From Pectobacterium versatile (GTDB taxonomy: Bacteria; Pseudomonadota; Gammaproteobacteria; Enterobacterales; Enterobacteriaceae): 64,000 bases of DNA. Below are positions 1-8,049 of this stretch, piece by piece. Below the pieces are notes generated by a model. It worked only from the letters and a program-made list of their open reading frames with translations, was not told where the DNA came from and did no database searches. Both the position numbers and the translations under genes were made by a program. Each line of letters starts with the position of its first letter. The first letter of the stretch is position 1. Where the stretch lies: the NCBI RefSeq assembly GCF_020166435.1, contig NZ_JAINZP010000003.1, positions 62,001-126,000 of the forward strand. The letters are read 5' to 3'.

Positions 1-1006
1 TTAATGCTGTCCGCTTCGAGTGACCAAAGAGCCGGACCAGCACGAAAGCGGCGGCCGACTTACCGAACACGATAATCGCCAGCGTGATCAGCACGGAAAT
101 CGGGTCGTTCAGCAGGATCATCGGATCAAACAGCATACCGACGGAAACGAAGAACAGTACGGCGAAGGCATCGCGCAGCGGCAGCGTGTCGTGCGCCGCA
201 CGCTGGCTGAGTTCAGATTCGTTCAATACCACACCAGCGAAGAATGCGCCCAGAGCAAAGGAGACATCAAACAGTTTCACCGCGCCAAAGGCGATGCCCA
301 GCGCCATTGCTAACACTGCCAGTGTGAAAAGCTCACGTGAGCCAGTACTGGCGCTTTTTGCCAATACCCACGGCACCAGACGACGACCTACGACAATCAT
401 CAGGGTAATAAATGCAATCACTTTACCGATGGTCCAGGCCAAATCGGTTAGCAGTTTGCTGGTGTCGGCATGCTCAGCGCCGATCATGTCGCCGAAGGCC
501 GGTAGCAGAACCAGCGTAAGGACCATCGCCAGATCTTCCACAATCAGCCAGCCGATGGCGATTTGACCACGTTGACTATCAATAAGCTGTCGTTCTTCCA
601 ACGCGCGTAGCAGAACTACAGTACTGGCGGTTGAGAGGCAAAGGCCGAAAACCAGGCCGCTCGCCAGGCTCCAACCCAGCATGGTGGATAACCCCATTCC
701 AAGTAGCGTTGCCACGGCAATCTGGGCTATCGCACCGGGAATGGCGATGGACTTTACCGCCATGAGATCTTTTAGTGAGAAGTGCAGACCAACGCCAAAC
801 ATCAGCAGGATTACGCCAAGTTCCGCGAGTTCTGATGCCAGTGAAGCATCGGCAACGAAGCCAGGTGTAAAAGGACCGACAAGTACGCCTGCGGCAAGGT
901 AACCAACAAGGGGAGAGATACGCAGGCGGTGTGCCAGAATACCAAGGAGGAAGGCAAGAACCAACCCCCCAGCGATAGTAGAAATTAGCGGTGTTGCAGC
1001 ATGCAT
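1..1006 (-). CDS. ybaL: YbaL, KefB-type monovalent cation:proton antiporter (partial, C-terminus outside window)
   Basis: Inner-membrane CPA2-family cation/proton antiporter. Reading from the ATG at 1006 down gives MHAATPLISTIAGG, then long hydrophobic segments with conserved stretches such as RISPLVGYLAAG and GPFTPGF, matching E. coli YbaL almost residue for residue. About 335 codons are present. The frame is still open at base 2, so the end of the membrane domain and the C-terminal nucleotide-binding RCK/TrkA-N domain lie outside the window. Of two overlapping ATGs (1006 and 1002), the one at 1006 is in frame. In E. coli the order is ybaL-fsr-ushA; here no fsr lies before ushA. Family assignment is firm. 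The transported ion is not established by the sequence. Confidence 0.93.
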   Translation of the reverse strand, partial: MHAATPLISTIAGGLVLAFLLGILAHRLRISPLVGYLAAGVLVGPFTPGFVADASLASELAELGVILLMFGVGLHFSLKDLMAVKSIAIPGAIAQIAVATLLGMGLSTMLGWSLASGLVFGLCLSTASTVVLLRALEERQLIDSQRGQIAIGWLIVEDLAMVLTLVLLPAFGDMIGAEHADTSKLLTDLAWTIGKVIAFITLMIVVGRRLVPWVLAKSASTGSRELFTLAVLAMALGIAFGAVKLFDVSFALGAFFAGVVLNESELSQRAAHDTLPLRDAFAVLFFVSVGMLFDPMILLNDPISVLITLAIIVFGKSAAAFVLVRLFGHSKRTAL

Positions 1007-1684
1007 CCCAACTCCTTGTGCCATAGGTGAAACGTAATTGAGCGGATTTACCCTTCTTGCTTTGAAGTTACAGCGTGGTTAGCAGTGCTTACGTACCCTT
1101 ATGACTTTTATTATGTACCGAAAAGCGTATTGGGATTCGTTCGTTTGCTGTTTGGCTGCAACGCCAATTACTCTGGGTATAAATAAATTCTATTGCATAT
1201 AGCGAAATGTTGCTTGGATAAAAGTGGTATTTTATGAAAAATATCAGTTTCTCCAGTTAAAGGTAGTCTAACACAGATTTAGGGATGGTTTCTCGCGATA
1301 AGCATTGATAAACATGCGTAATTATTCTGATAGCATGATGTTATGGGCTGTAATGCCCCACGGCTTTCCCGTGTATTCAGCGGAATGGTTTTATCCACTG
1401 ACGTAAAACCCCAAAAAATAGGGGATAAACGGTGTGTCGTTGGGTTATTCCGATGAAGTATCCATATTAGCAAGAGTTCGTGACAGCACGACGGCAGTGC
1501 CAGGTATCACCATCGCTGTTCTACCTAATCCGATTTTGTCGGCTACCGCACGTTGCTGGCAGACAGCGTGAATGCGCCTCGCGCATTGTTCATCTTGCTG
1601 TGCTAAGTTGTGCGATAAATTAGAGTTTGTGCGGTGAGTTTCTCAGTGGTTCCACTGGGTCTTTAAAATAAACGGGGATTTATC
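1007..1684. other. 678-base intergenic stretch between ybaL and ushA
   Basis: This gap separates divergent ybaL and ushA. I see no gene in it. A 64-codon minus-strand frame at 1279-1473 lacks a ribosome binding site and resembles no family I recognise. Small inverted repeats occur, for example CCCC-N8-GGGG near 1411 and CAGTGG-TT-CCACTG near 1645, but none has a U-run. In E. coli the equivalent place holds fsr, so this may be the scar of its loss; no fsr-like codons are recognisable. It must contain the promoters of both flanking genes, but no convincing -35/-10 pair stands out. Confidence 0.5.
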
Positions 1685-3334
1685 ATGCGTTTTTCAATAA
1701 AAGCTCTGGGATGTGCGATGGCGGTATCGCTGGCGCTAACACCTGTTATGTCAATGGCTTGGGAAAAAGACAAAACATACGCCATCACTATTTTGCATAC
1801 GAATGATCATCACGGCCACTTCTGGCATAACGATCACGGCGAATATGGGCTGGCGGCGCAAAAAACGCTGGTCGATCAAATTCGTCAGGAAGTGGCGAGT
1901 AGTGGTGGTAGCGTACTGCTGCTTTCCGGTGGTGATATTAATACTGGTGTGCCTGAGTCCGATTTGCAGGATGCAGAGCCAGATTTCCGTGGTATGAACA
2001 TGGTTGGCTATGATGCGATGGCGCTCGGCAACCATGAATTCGATAACCCGCTGTCTGTCCTGCGTCAGCAGGAAAAATGGGCAAAATTCCCGCTGTTATC
2101 GGCCAATATCTATCAAAAAAGCACCGATAAACGTTTGTTCAAGCCTTATGCCTTGTTCGACAAGCACGGTGTGAAAATCGCAGTTATCGGCCTGACAACG
2201 GATGATACGGCCAAATTAGGCAATTCTGAGTATTTTACTGATATCGAATTCCGTAACCCTTCGACGGAAGCGAAGCTGGTTGTTGAGCAATTGCGTAAGA
2301 GCGAAAAGCCGGATGTGATTATTGCCGCGACGCATATGGGGCACTATGACGACGGTAATCATGGCTCTAATGTGCCGGGTGATGTGGAAATGGCGCGTAG
2401 CCTGCCTGATGGATATCTGGACATGATTGTTGGCGGCCATTCGCAGGATCCAGTCTGTATGGCGCAGGAAAATAAAAAGCAAGTGGATTATGTGCCGGGC
2501 ACGCCTTGTGCACCCGATCGCCAGAACGGCACCTGGATTGTTCAGGCGCATGAGTGGGGTAAATATGTTGGTCGTGCCGATTTCACATTCCGCAATGGTG
2601 AGTTAAAGCTTGAGCATTATCAGTTGATTCCGATCAACCTGAAGAAAAAGGTGGAGAAAGACGGTAAGACTGAGCGTGTTTTCTATACGCATGAAATCAC
2701 GCAGGATCCTGACGTCATGAAAATGCTGACGCCGTTCCAGGAAAAAGGGCAGGCGCAGTTGGGCATCAAGATCGGTAGCGTGAAGGGCAAACTGGAAGGC
2801 GATCGCAATCAGGTGCGTTTCCGTCAGACCAATTTGGCACACGTACTGTTGTCGGCACAGCTTGAGCGTGCAGGAGCTGATTTTGCCATCATGAGCGGTG
2901 GCGGTGTACGCGATTCAATTGAATCAGGTGATATCACCTATAAAGATGTACTGAAGGTTCAACCGTTTGCCAACACGTTGGTCTATGTGGATATGAAAGG
3001 CAGCGATGTCGAGAAGTATCTGGCCGTAGCCGCCAATAAAAAGGTGGATTCTGGTGCCTATGCGCAATTCCTTAACGTCAGCTTGACGGCAGACGGGCAG
3101 GGTGTGCAGAACGTGAAAATCAAAGGTGAGCCGTTGCAGGAAGATAAAGTTTATCGCATGGCAACGCTGAACTTTAATGCGATGGGCGGGGATGGTTACC
3201 CGCGTCTTGATAACCTACCGGGCTATGTGAACACGGGTTTTGTTGATGCTGAAGTGTTGAAACAATACATCGAGAAGCACTCTCCGTTGGATGCAGAATC
3301 CTACGCGCCGAAGGGTGAAATTGTTTATAAATAA
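1685..3334 (+). CDS. ushA: UshA, periplasmic UDP-sugar hydrolase / 5'-nucleotidase
   Basis: Periplasmic di-metal phosphoesterase that hydrolyses UDP-sugars and 5'-nucleotides so that nucleosides can be salvaged. The 549-residue protein matches the family length (550 in E. coli). A Sec signal peptide ends in a hydrophobic stretch before SMA-WEKDKTY, near residue 25. Metal-ligand motifs are HTNDHHGHF (about residue 37), GGDINTG and GNHEFD in the N-terminal metallophosphatase domain, then ATHMGH and GGHSQDPVC. The C-terminal substrate domain carries SGGGVRDSI and NFNAMGGDGYP. The start ATG follows a purine-rich AACGGGGAT. The gene stands alone, followed by a weak stem-loop. Confidence 0.97.
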   Translation: MRFSIKALGCAMAVSLALTPVMSMAWEKDKTYAITILHTNDHHGHFWHNDHGEYGLAAQKTLVDQIRQEVASSGGSVLLLSGGDINTGVPESDLQDAEPDFRGMNMVGYDAMALGNHEFDNPLSVLRQQEKWAKFPLLSANIYQKSTDKRLFKPYALFDKHGVKIAVIGLTTDDTAKLGNSEYFTDIEFRNPSTEAKLVVEQLRKSEKPDVIIAATHMGHYDDGNHGSNVPGDVEMARSLPDGYLDMIVGGHSQDPVCMAQENKKQVDYVPGTPCAPDRQNGTWIVQAHEWGKYVGRADFTFRNGELKLEHYQLIPINLKKKVEKDGKTERVFYTHEITQDPDVMKMLTPFQEKGQAQLGIKIGSVKGKLEGDRNQVRFRQTNLAHVLLSAQLERAGADFAIMSGGGVRDSIESGDITYKDVLKVQPFANTLVYVDMKGSDVEKYLAVAANKKVDSGAYAQFLNVSLTADGQGVQNVKIKGEPLQEDKVYRMATLNFNAMGGDGYPRLDNLPGYVNTGFVDAEVLKQYIEKHSPLDAESYAPKGEIVYK

Positions 3335-3346
3335 CTAATAATCATG

Positions 3347-3388
3347 GCGGTTTTTGTCTCTTTGCTGGTGGCGAAAACCGCTGTTTCT
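3347..3388 (+). terminator. possible weak terminator after ushA
   Basis: GCGGTTTT (3347-3354) can pair with AAAACCGC (3374-3381) across a 19-base loop, followed by TGTTTCTT. The long loop and broken U-run make this a weak call. The position just after the ushA stop fits. Confidence 0.35.
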
Positions 3389-3497
3389 TAGGATGTAGAC
3401 TGTTAAGGGGGGGACACATTTAAACCCTCAATAGCTCCAATGGAATGAATGTAATTTTATGATTTAATTGATTAAATAATTTTATGTTTAGTAAAGC

Positions 3498-3535
3498 GCT
3501 TTAAAATAACCGATCTGCTAAATACACGATACTCC
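3498..3535 (+). promoter_or_regulatory. shared upstream element of the tandem tail-fibre-like genes, copy 1
   Basis: GCTTTAAAATAA (3498-3509), 18 unconserved bases, then GATACTCC (3528-3535). The same two blocks, with the same 18-base gap and the same 32 bases to the ATG, precede the second paralogue. GATACT could serve as a -10 hexamer. At a 17-base spacing there is no good -35, which suggests an activator-dependent or alternative-sigma promoter. The function is inferred; the conservation is visible directly. Confidence 0.6.
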
Positions 3536-3567
3536 TGATGCACCCTCACTAACGGAGTAGTCGGTCT

Positions 3568-5589
3568 ATGAAAAACGTAAATATTGAAATCAACGTCTGC
3601 GGCAGCACGGGAAAATCAACATGTGCTGTTAATCCCCCAATTCAGATCAATCCTCACACCTGCTGTCATGCGGATACGGATAATCAGTGCGAACCGCAAT
3701 CTGGTGTGTCCGGGGTTTCCTCTGTATTCGGGCGTACGGGTGTCGTGACCGCTCAAGCCGGTGACTATACGGCCGATCAGATTACCGAAACGGCTACCAG
3801 AACCTTTGCCACGCTGGATGAAAAAGCGATCTGGAATGCAAAGCAGGATACATTACTCTCAGGAGCCACTATTCGCACGCTCTTTGGGGAATCTCTGCTG
3901 GGTAGTGGTGATATTTCACCTACGCCGGCACAAATGGGCGCTGCGGCTGTGGGGCACACGCATACCACATCAGAGATTACGGACTATACACAGAAAACGA
4001 AGCAGCTCATCCATTCTTCGCTGGAAGCGGGGACGGGTGTGACGCTGATTTATAACCCGGTGAATGAGAAAACGGTAATCAGCGCAGCGGGCGGTGGTTC
4101 CGGCAACGGCGGCTCTGGCTATATTGTTGCCGAGCGTAAGGGTGCAACGGCAGGGCAAAATCATGCGTTCAGCATCAGCCCACAAAGTAAATTTAATCTC
4201 GCGGCGTATGCGCTGAAAGAAGTCGCTGGCGCAGCGAATCAGACTTATGTTGTTGACGGTTTCGGCGTGTCTAGCGAAGAGAACTACAACGTAACTCATG
4301 CTACTGTGTTTGATAACACATTACGTCCCTATGTCGGAAAGCTATATAACTTGGCGCAATCCGGTAATTTTTATTCGTCACCAATCAAATCAGACGGTGA
4401 AAGCATTGAAATTGATGCTGTTAATAAAACGCTGATTCCTGCGATGACAGCAAATAATAGTTCAGTTGGCTACACGGTTGACGCATCGTCCGAGTATTCA
4501 TCGCAATACGCGGCGTGGACAGCATTCAACGGAACGTTAAATCGATACTGGGCATCCAAAACCGTACCAACAGTCGCTAACCCACATTGGTTGCGTATTA
4601 CTATGGCGGCTCCTGTATTGATTGATACATACAGAATAACAAACGAAAACCTGAATCCTGGACCACTCAGCCCGAAATCGTGGATGTTTCAGGGGAGTAA
4701 TGATGGTACAACGTGGAATACGTTACATACGGTATCTAATGATACTCGTGATGCGAGGGGGGCGGTTCGAGAATATACGTTCACCAATAACACGCCGTAT
4801 TCATCATTCCGTATTTTAATAACCGAGCAAAATGCTGGCCCGCATGTCCAAATTGGGGAACTTGAAATATTCCGCAGCGAGCGACTGCTGATTAACGGCA
4901 GTGATGGTAAGTGGTATTCAGCGAACAATGGGATATTAACATCGGTCCCAGCACCATCTGTGGCGGTAGATTTTTATGAGACTGGTTTTTTGTCATCTGG
5001 CGTAATACCTGAATTATCATTGTCAGGAATACAGCCAGTAACGATTTTTGCATCAAAAAATATTGATGCAAAAGTGCTATATACACCGCATCCTCAAATT
5101 GCAATACAGAAAGCCCTATCGAGCGCGGCGTTATGGCCACAAATCAATGCCGCCACGCTAACAGCAACGCAGACGGGCAACGGCAAAGTACGTGTCGCCG
5201 TCACGCGAGACTTAGTAAATTGGCATGTGTTGCAGAACGGGGCGTGGGTTGATGTGGGGGCGCTGTCAGCCGATACCGCAGGCGCAGAAGCACTGATTGC
5301 GGACGGTATGACGCCAGCCGAGCTTGGCGGTATTACGGCGGCACAGTGGACGCAGCTGTTTTCATCCAATAACGGCGTACCGGATTCACTCGCGTTTGCA
5401 TTTGCGCTTGATATTACCGATCCGGTGACAGACGTCGCGACGATTGACCGACTGGTGCTGAACGTCAACGATGCTTCCAACTGGAAAGTGCAGTCACCCG
5501 CGGAAGTGGAAATCCGCTGGCGCACGGACTGTGTGACATTCCGCACCGTGACGGCAGGCAATTACAAACTGGCGTATCAGGTTCCGTAA
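3568..5589 (+). CDS. phage-tail-fibre-like protein with discoidin (F5/8C-type) module, paralogue 1
   Basis: Unnamed 673-residue protein, no signal peptide or membrane segment. Layout: a cysteine-rich head (C11, C19, C32, C33, C41); a tail-fibre-type segment around residues 50-95 with SVFGRTGVVTAQAGDYTADQ and EKAIWNAKQ; a GHTHTTSEITDY motif near residue 130, as in phage tail fibres; a Gly-rich hinge (AGGGSGNGGSG); a discoidin-like carbohydrate-binding domain at about 301-435 with SWMFQGSNDGTTW and SSFRILITE; then a conserved C-terminal domain from about 526. The ATG follows AACGGAG. No capsid, tail, lysis or integrase genes are nearby, so this is not a normal prophage fragment. A surface or particle-associated adhesin-like role is plausible but unproven; no export route is evident. 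Confidence 0.75.
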   Translation: MKNVNIEINVCGSTGKSTCAVNPPIQINPHTCCHADTDNQCEPQSGVSGVSSVFGRTGVVTAQAGDYTADQITETATRTFATLDEKAIWNAKQDTLLSGATIRTLFGESLLGSGDISPTPAQMGAAAVGHTHTTSEITDYTQKTKQLIHSSLEAGTGVTLIYNPVNEKTVISAAGGGSGNGGSGYIVAERKGATAGQNHAFSISPQSKFNLAAYALKEVAGAANQTYVVDGFGVSSEENYNVTHATVFDNTLRPYVGKLYNLAQSGNFYSSPIKSDGESIEIDAVNKTLIPAMTANNSSVGYTVDASSEYSSQYAAWTAFNGTLNRYWASKTVPTVANPHWLRITMAAPVLIDTYRITNENLNPGPLSPKSWMFQGSNDGTTWNTLHTVSNDTRDARGAVREYTFTNNTPYSSFRILITEQNAGPHVQIGELEIFRSERLLINGSDGKWYSANNGILTSVPAPSVAVDFYETGFLSSGVIPELSLSGIQPVTIFASKNIDAKVLYTPHPQIAIQKALSSAALWPQINAATLTATQTGNGKVRVAVTRDLVNWHVLQNGAWVDVGALSADTAGAEALIADGMTPAELGGITAAQWTQLFSSNNGVPDSLAFAFALDITDPVTDVATIDRLVLNVNDASNWKVQSPAEVEIRWRTDCVTFRTVTAGNYKLAYQVP

Positions 5590-5612
5590 TTATTCACCCG
5601 ATGACATATTCC

Positions 5613-5639
5613 AATGGCCGCGTATTTGCGGCCATTTTT
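5613..5639 (+). terminator. intrinsic terminator between the tandem paralogues
   Basis: A perfect 9-bp stem, AATGGCCGC (5613-5621) with GCGGCCATT (5628-5636), loop GTATTT, then a short U-run. It separates the two paralogues, so each is probably its own transcription unit. Confidence 0.8.
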
Positions 5640-5682
5640 GCTTCTGTATTTTATATAAAAGGTGGCAACAGATTAGTAACGT

Positions 5683-5720
5683 GCTTTAAAATAATCTCTC
5701 TTGAAACTAAGTGATACTCC
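5683..5720 (+). promoter_or_regulatory. shared upstream element of the tandem tail-fibre-like genes, copy 2
   Basis: GCTTTAAAATAA (5683-5694), an 18-base divergent spacer, and GATACTCC (5713-5720), ending 32 bases before the ATG at 5753. Spacing is identical to copy 1 although the bases between differ. That argues for two protein-contact blocks held at fixed distance. Confidence 0.6.
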
Positions 5721-5752
5721 CCATGCCCTTTATTAACGGAGTTATCAACATA

Positions 5753-7759
5753 ATGAAAAGCGTAAATATTGAAATTAATGTCTGTGATAGTACGGGAAAA
5801 TCAACATGTACCGTTTATCCTCCTATCCAGGTTGATCCCCATACGTGCTGCCATTCAGACAATGGCGGAGATCAAGAACCTGATGTTTCTGGCGTTGTTT
5901 CCGTCTTTGGACGTACCGGTGTCGTAACTGCACAAGTTGGCGACTATACTGCCGATCAGATTACCGAAACCGCCACCAGAAAATTTGCCTCGCCAGATGA
6001 AAAAGCAGTCTGGAATGCCAAGCAGGCTGAATTAATTTCTGGTTCCACTATCCGCACGCTCTTTGGCCAGTCGCTGCTGGGCAGCGGTGATTTTTCACCG
6101 ACGCCAGTGCAGATGGGCGTTGCCGCCGCGGATCACACGCACACCACAGCGGAAATCACCGACTACACGCAAAAAACAAAGCAGCTCATTCATTCCTCGC
6201 TGGAAGCCGGATCGGGTGTGACGTTGAGCTATAATCCAGAGAATGAGAAAACCATTATCAGTGCAGCAGGTGGTGGTTCTGTCGGTGGTTCGGGTTATAT
6301 TGTTGCCGAACGGCTGAGTGAAACGGCAGGGCAAAACCACGCGTTCAGCATTCGCCCACAAAATACATTTAATCTCGCGGCGTATGCGCTGAAAGAAGAA
6401 GAGGGGACGGCAAATCAGGCCTACGTTGTTGATGACTTTAATGCGTCGAGTGAGCCAGGTTATAACGCAACGAGTGCGGTTGTTTTTGATGGGCAAGTAC
6501 AGCCGTACATGGGCGGAGTTGTCGAATTGGTTGAATCAGGTGGAGAATATTTTGCAGATATAAAACCTGATGCTAAATCGTTATCAATCGATGATACTGA
6601 AACAACATCTATTATCCCTGAAATGGAATCAAATGTATCTCCGAGCGGATATACGATTTCTTCATCATCGGTATACACTCCAGCATATTCTGGGTGGATG
6701 GCGTTTTCGTCGACCAATCCTGGTTTTTGGAATTCTGAAGTTGGGCCAACAGCTGAAGAACCTCAGTGGCTGCGGGTAGATCTACCGAACCCAGAAGCTA
6801 TCGGCGGTTATTCAATCCAGAATCGATTATCATCTGTTATCAGTAGTCCACGATCATGGCGATTTGAGGGCAGTCATGATGGGATTACATGGGAATCCCT
6901 TCATTCTGTTAATAATGATACGAATAGTAACGCTGGGATTATCAGAGAGTACAGGATATCTTCATCAGTAGCGTATGCGTCATACCGAATTATTATCACT
7001 GAATCAAACCCAAATACTAACTATGTTGTTATACAAAACATTAAATTATTCCCTCATGGCCGCCTGCTGATTAATGGCAGTGATAATGCATGGTATACGG
7101 TTAATAATGGATTGCTGGAGAATATTGCAACGGCTGATTTTAGTCGTGGGTTTTCATCATCTGGAACCATTAATGGCTCTGATTTTTCCGCTATTTCTCC
7201 GTTCTCAGTACACGCAGAGAATCAGCGCAATATTAAATTGACGTATCTCCCGAATTCACAAATTATTATCAATAAATCCCTATTATCTGCCTCTGCGGGT
7301 TCGTGGGCAACAGTCAATGCCGCAACGCTAACCGCCACGCAGACGGGCAAAGGCAAGGTGCGTATCGCTGTGACGCGGGATCTAGTTAACTGGCATGTCT
7401 TGCGGAACGGGACGTGGGTTGATGTGGGGGCGCTGTCAGCCGATACCGCAGGCGCAGAAGCACTGATTGCGGACGGTATGACGCCAGCCGAGCTTGACGG
7501 TATTACGGCGGCACAGTGGACGCAGCTGTTTTCATCCAATAACGGCGTGCCGGACTCACTTGCGTTTGCGTTTGCGCTTGATATCACCAATCCAGAGACA
7601 GACGTTGCGACGATTGATCGACTGGTGCTGAACGTCAACGATGCTTCCAGTTGGAAAGTGCAGTCACCCGCGGAAGTGGAAATCCGCTGGCGCACGGACA
7701 GTGTGACATTCCGCACCGCGACGGCGGGTAATTACAAACTGGCATACCAGGTTCCGTAA
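5753..7759 (+). CDS. phage-tail-fibre-like protein with discoidin (F5/8C-type) module, paralogue 2
   Basis: Paralogue of the preceding gene, 668 residues from the ATG at 5753. That start aligns with the first copy (MKSVNIEINVC against MKNVNIEINVC) and follows AACGGAG; an upstream GTG at 5711 overlaps the conserved upstream element and is rejected. The module order is the same: cysteine-rich head (C11, C19, C32, C33 kept), SVFGRTGVVTAQVGDYTADQ, a DHTHTTAEITDY motif, a Gly-rich hinge, a discoidin-like domain with SWRFEGSHDGITW and SYRIIITE, and a C-terminal domain almost identical to copy 1. The middle third is strongly diverged. The pattern suggests duplication with conserved assembly ends and varied ligand-binding middles. 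No partner genes are visible. Confidence 0.75.
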   Translation: MKSVNIEINVCDSTGKSTCTVYPPIQVDPHTCCHSDNGGDQEPDVSGVVSVFGRTGVVTAQVGDYTADQITETATRKFASPDEKAVWNAKQAELISGSTIRTLFGQSLLGSGDFSPTPVQMGVAAADHTHTTAEITDYTQKTKQLIHSSLEAGSGVTLSYNPENEKTIISAAGGGSVGGSGYIVAERLSETAGQNHAFSIRPQNTFNLAAYALKEEEGTANQAYVVDDFNASSEPGYNATSAVVFDGQVQPYMGGVVELVESGGEYFADIKPDAKSLSIDDTETTSIIPEMESNVSPSGYTISSSSVYTPAYSGWMAFSSTNPGFWNSEVGPTAEEPQWLRVDLPNPEAIGGYSIQNRLSSVISSPRSWRFEGSHDGITWESLHSVNNDTNSNAGIIREYRISSSVAYASYRIIITESNPNTNYVVIQNIKLFPHGRLLINGSDNAWYTVNNGLLENIATADFSRGFSSSGTINGSDFSAISPFSVHAENQRNIKLTYLPNSQIIINKSLLSASAGSWATVNAATLTATQTGKGKVRIAVTRDLVNWHVLRNGTWVDVGALSADTAGAEALIADGMTPAELDGITAAQWTQLFSSNNGVPDSLAFAFALDITNPETDVATIDRLVLNVNDASSWKVQSPAEVEIRWRTDSVTFRTATAGNYKLAYQVP

Positions 7760-7784
7760 TCGCTCATCACATTAACACTCTACT

Positions 7785-7812
7785 GGCCGCGAACGCCGCG
7801 GCCTTTTCGTTT
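7785..7812 (+). terminator. intrinsic terminator after the second tail-fibre-like gene
   Basis: GGCCGCG (7785-7791) pairs with CGCGGCC (7797-7803) across AACGC, followed by TTTTCGTTTT. It is similar in sequence to the terminator after the first paralogue, consistent with duplication of the whole unit. Confidence 0.8.
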
Positions 7813-7953
7813 TATACCGCCCAATTTATCCCCAGCCACTCAATGCGTCATTCTAACCGCTTAGCTCGCTATTCTGCCGCCTACCCAAATACCCGCCCAC
7901 GCGCGTACGCGATGGCGTAATGTGCCGCCACTATTTTCCTTTATCTGAAATAC

Positions 7954-7973
7954 GCGATAACCCGTGTTATCGC
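7954..7973. promoter_or_regulatory. inverted repeat upstream of btsT, possible operator
   Basis: GCGATAAC (7954-7961) and GTTATCGC (7966-7973) form a perfect 8-bp dyad around CCGT, about 80 bases before btsT. It could be an operator or a leader hairpin; I cannot name the regulator. A TGTGA half-site closer to the gene (near 8025) might be half of a CRP site, but its second half is poor. Confidence 0.4.
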
Positions 7974-8049
7974 ACGACGCATTACCAGGGTTTATTTTTC
8001 TACAGCTAACAAAATCAAACGATTGTGATTTTTAATTGAAGGATGTCTT

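Noticed and set aside
1279-1473. 64-codon minus-strand frame in the ybaL-ushA gap
   Set aside because: No ribosome binding site, no recognisable motif, and chance frames of this size are common in a gap of this length.
3568-7759. A prophage or prophage remnant
   Set aside because: Only the two fibre-like genes are present; there is no integrase, attachment site, tRNA target, capsid, tail-sheath or lysis gene nearby, and each gene has its own terminator.
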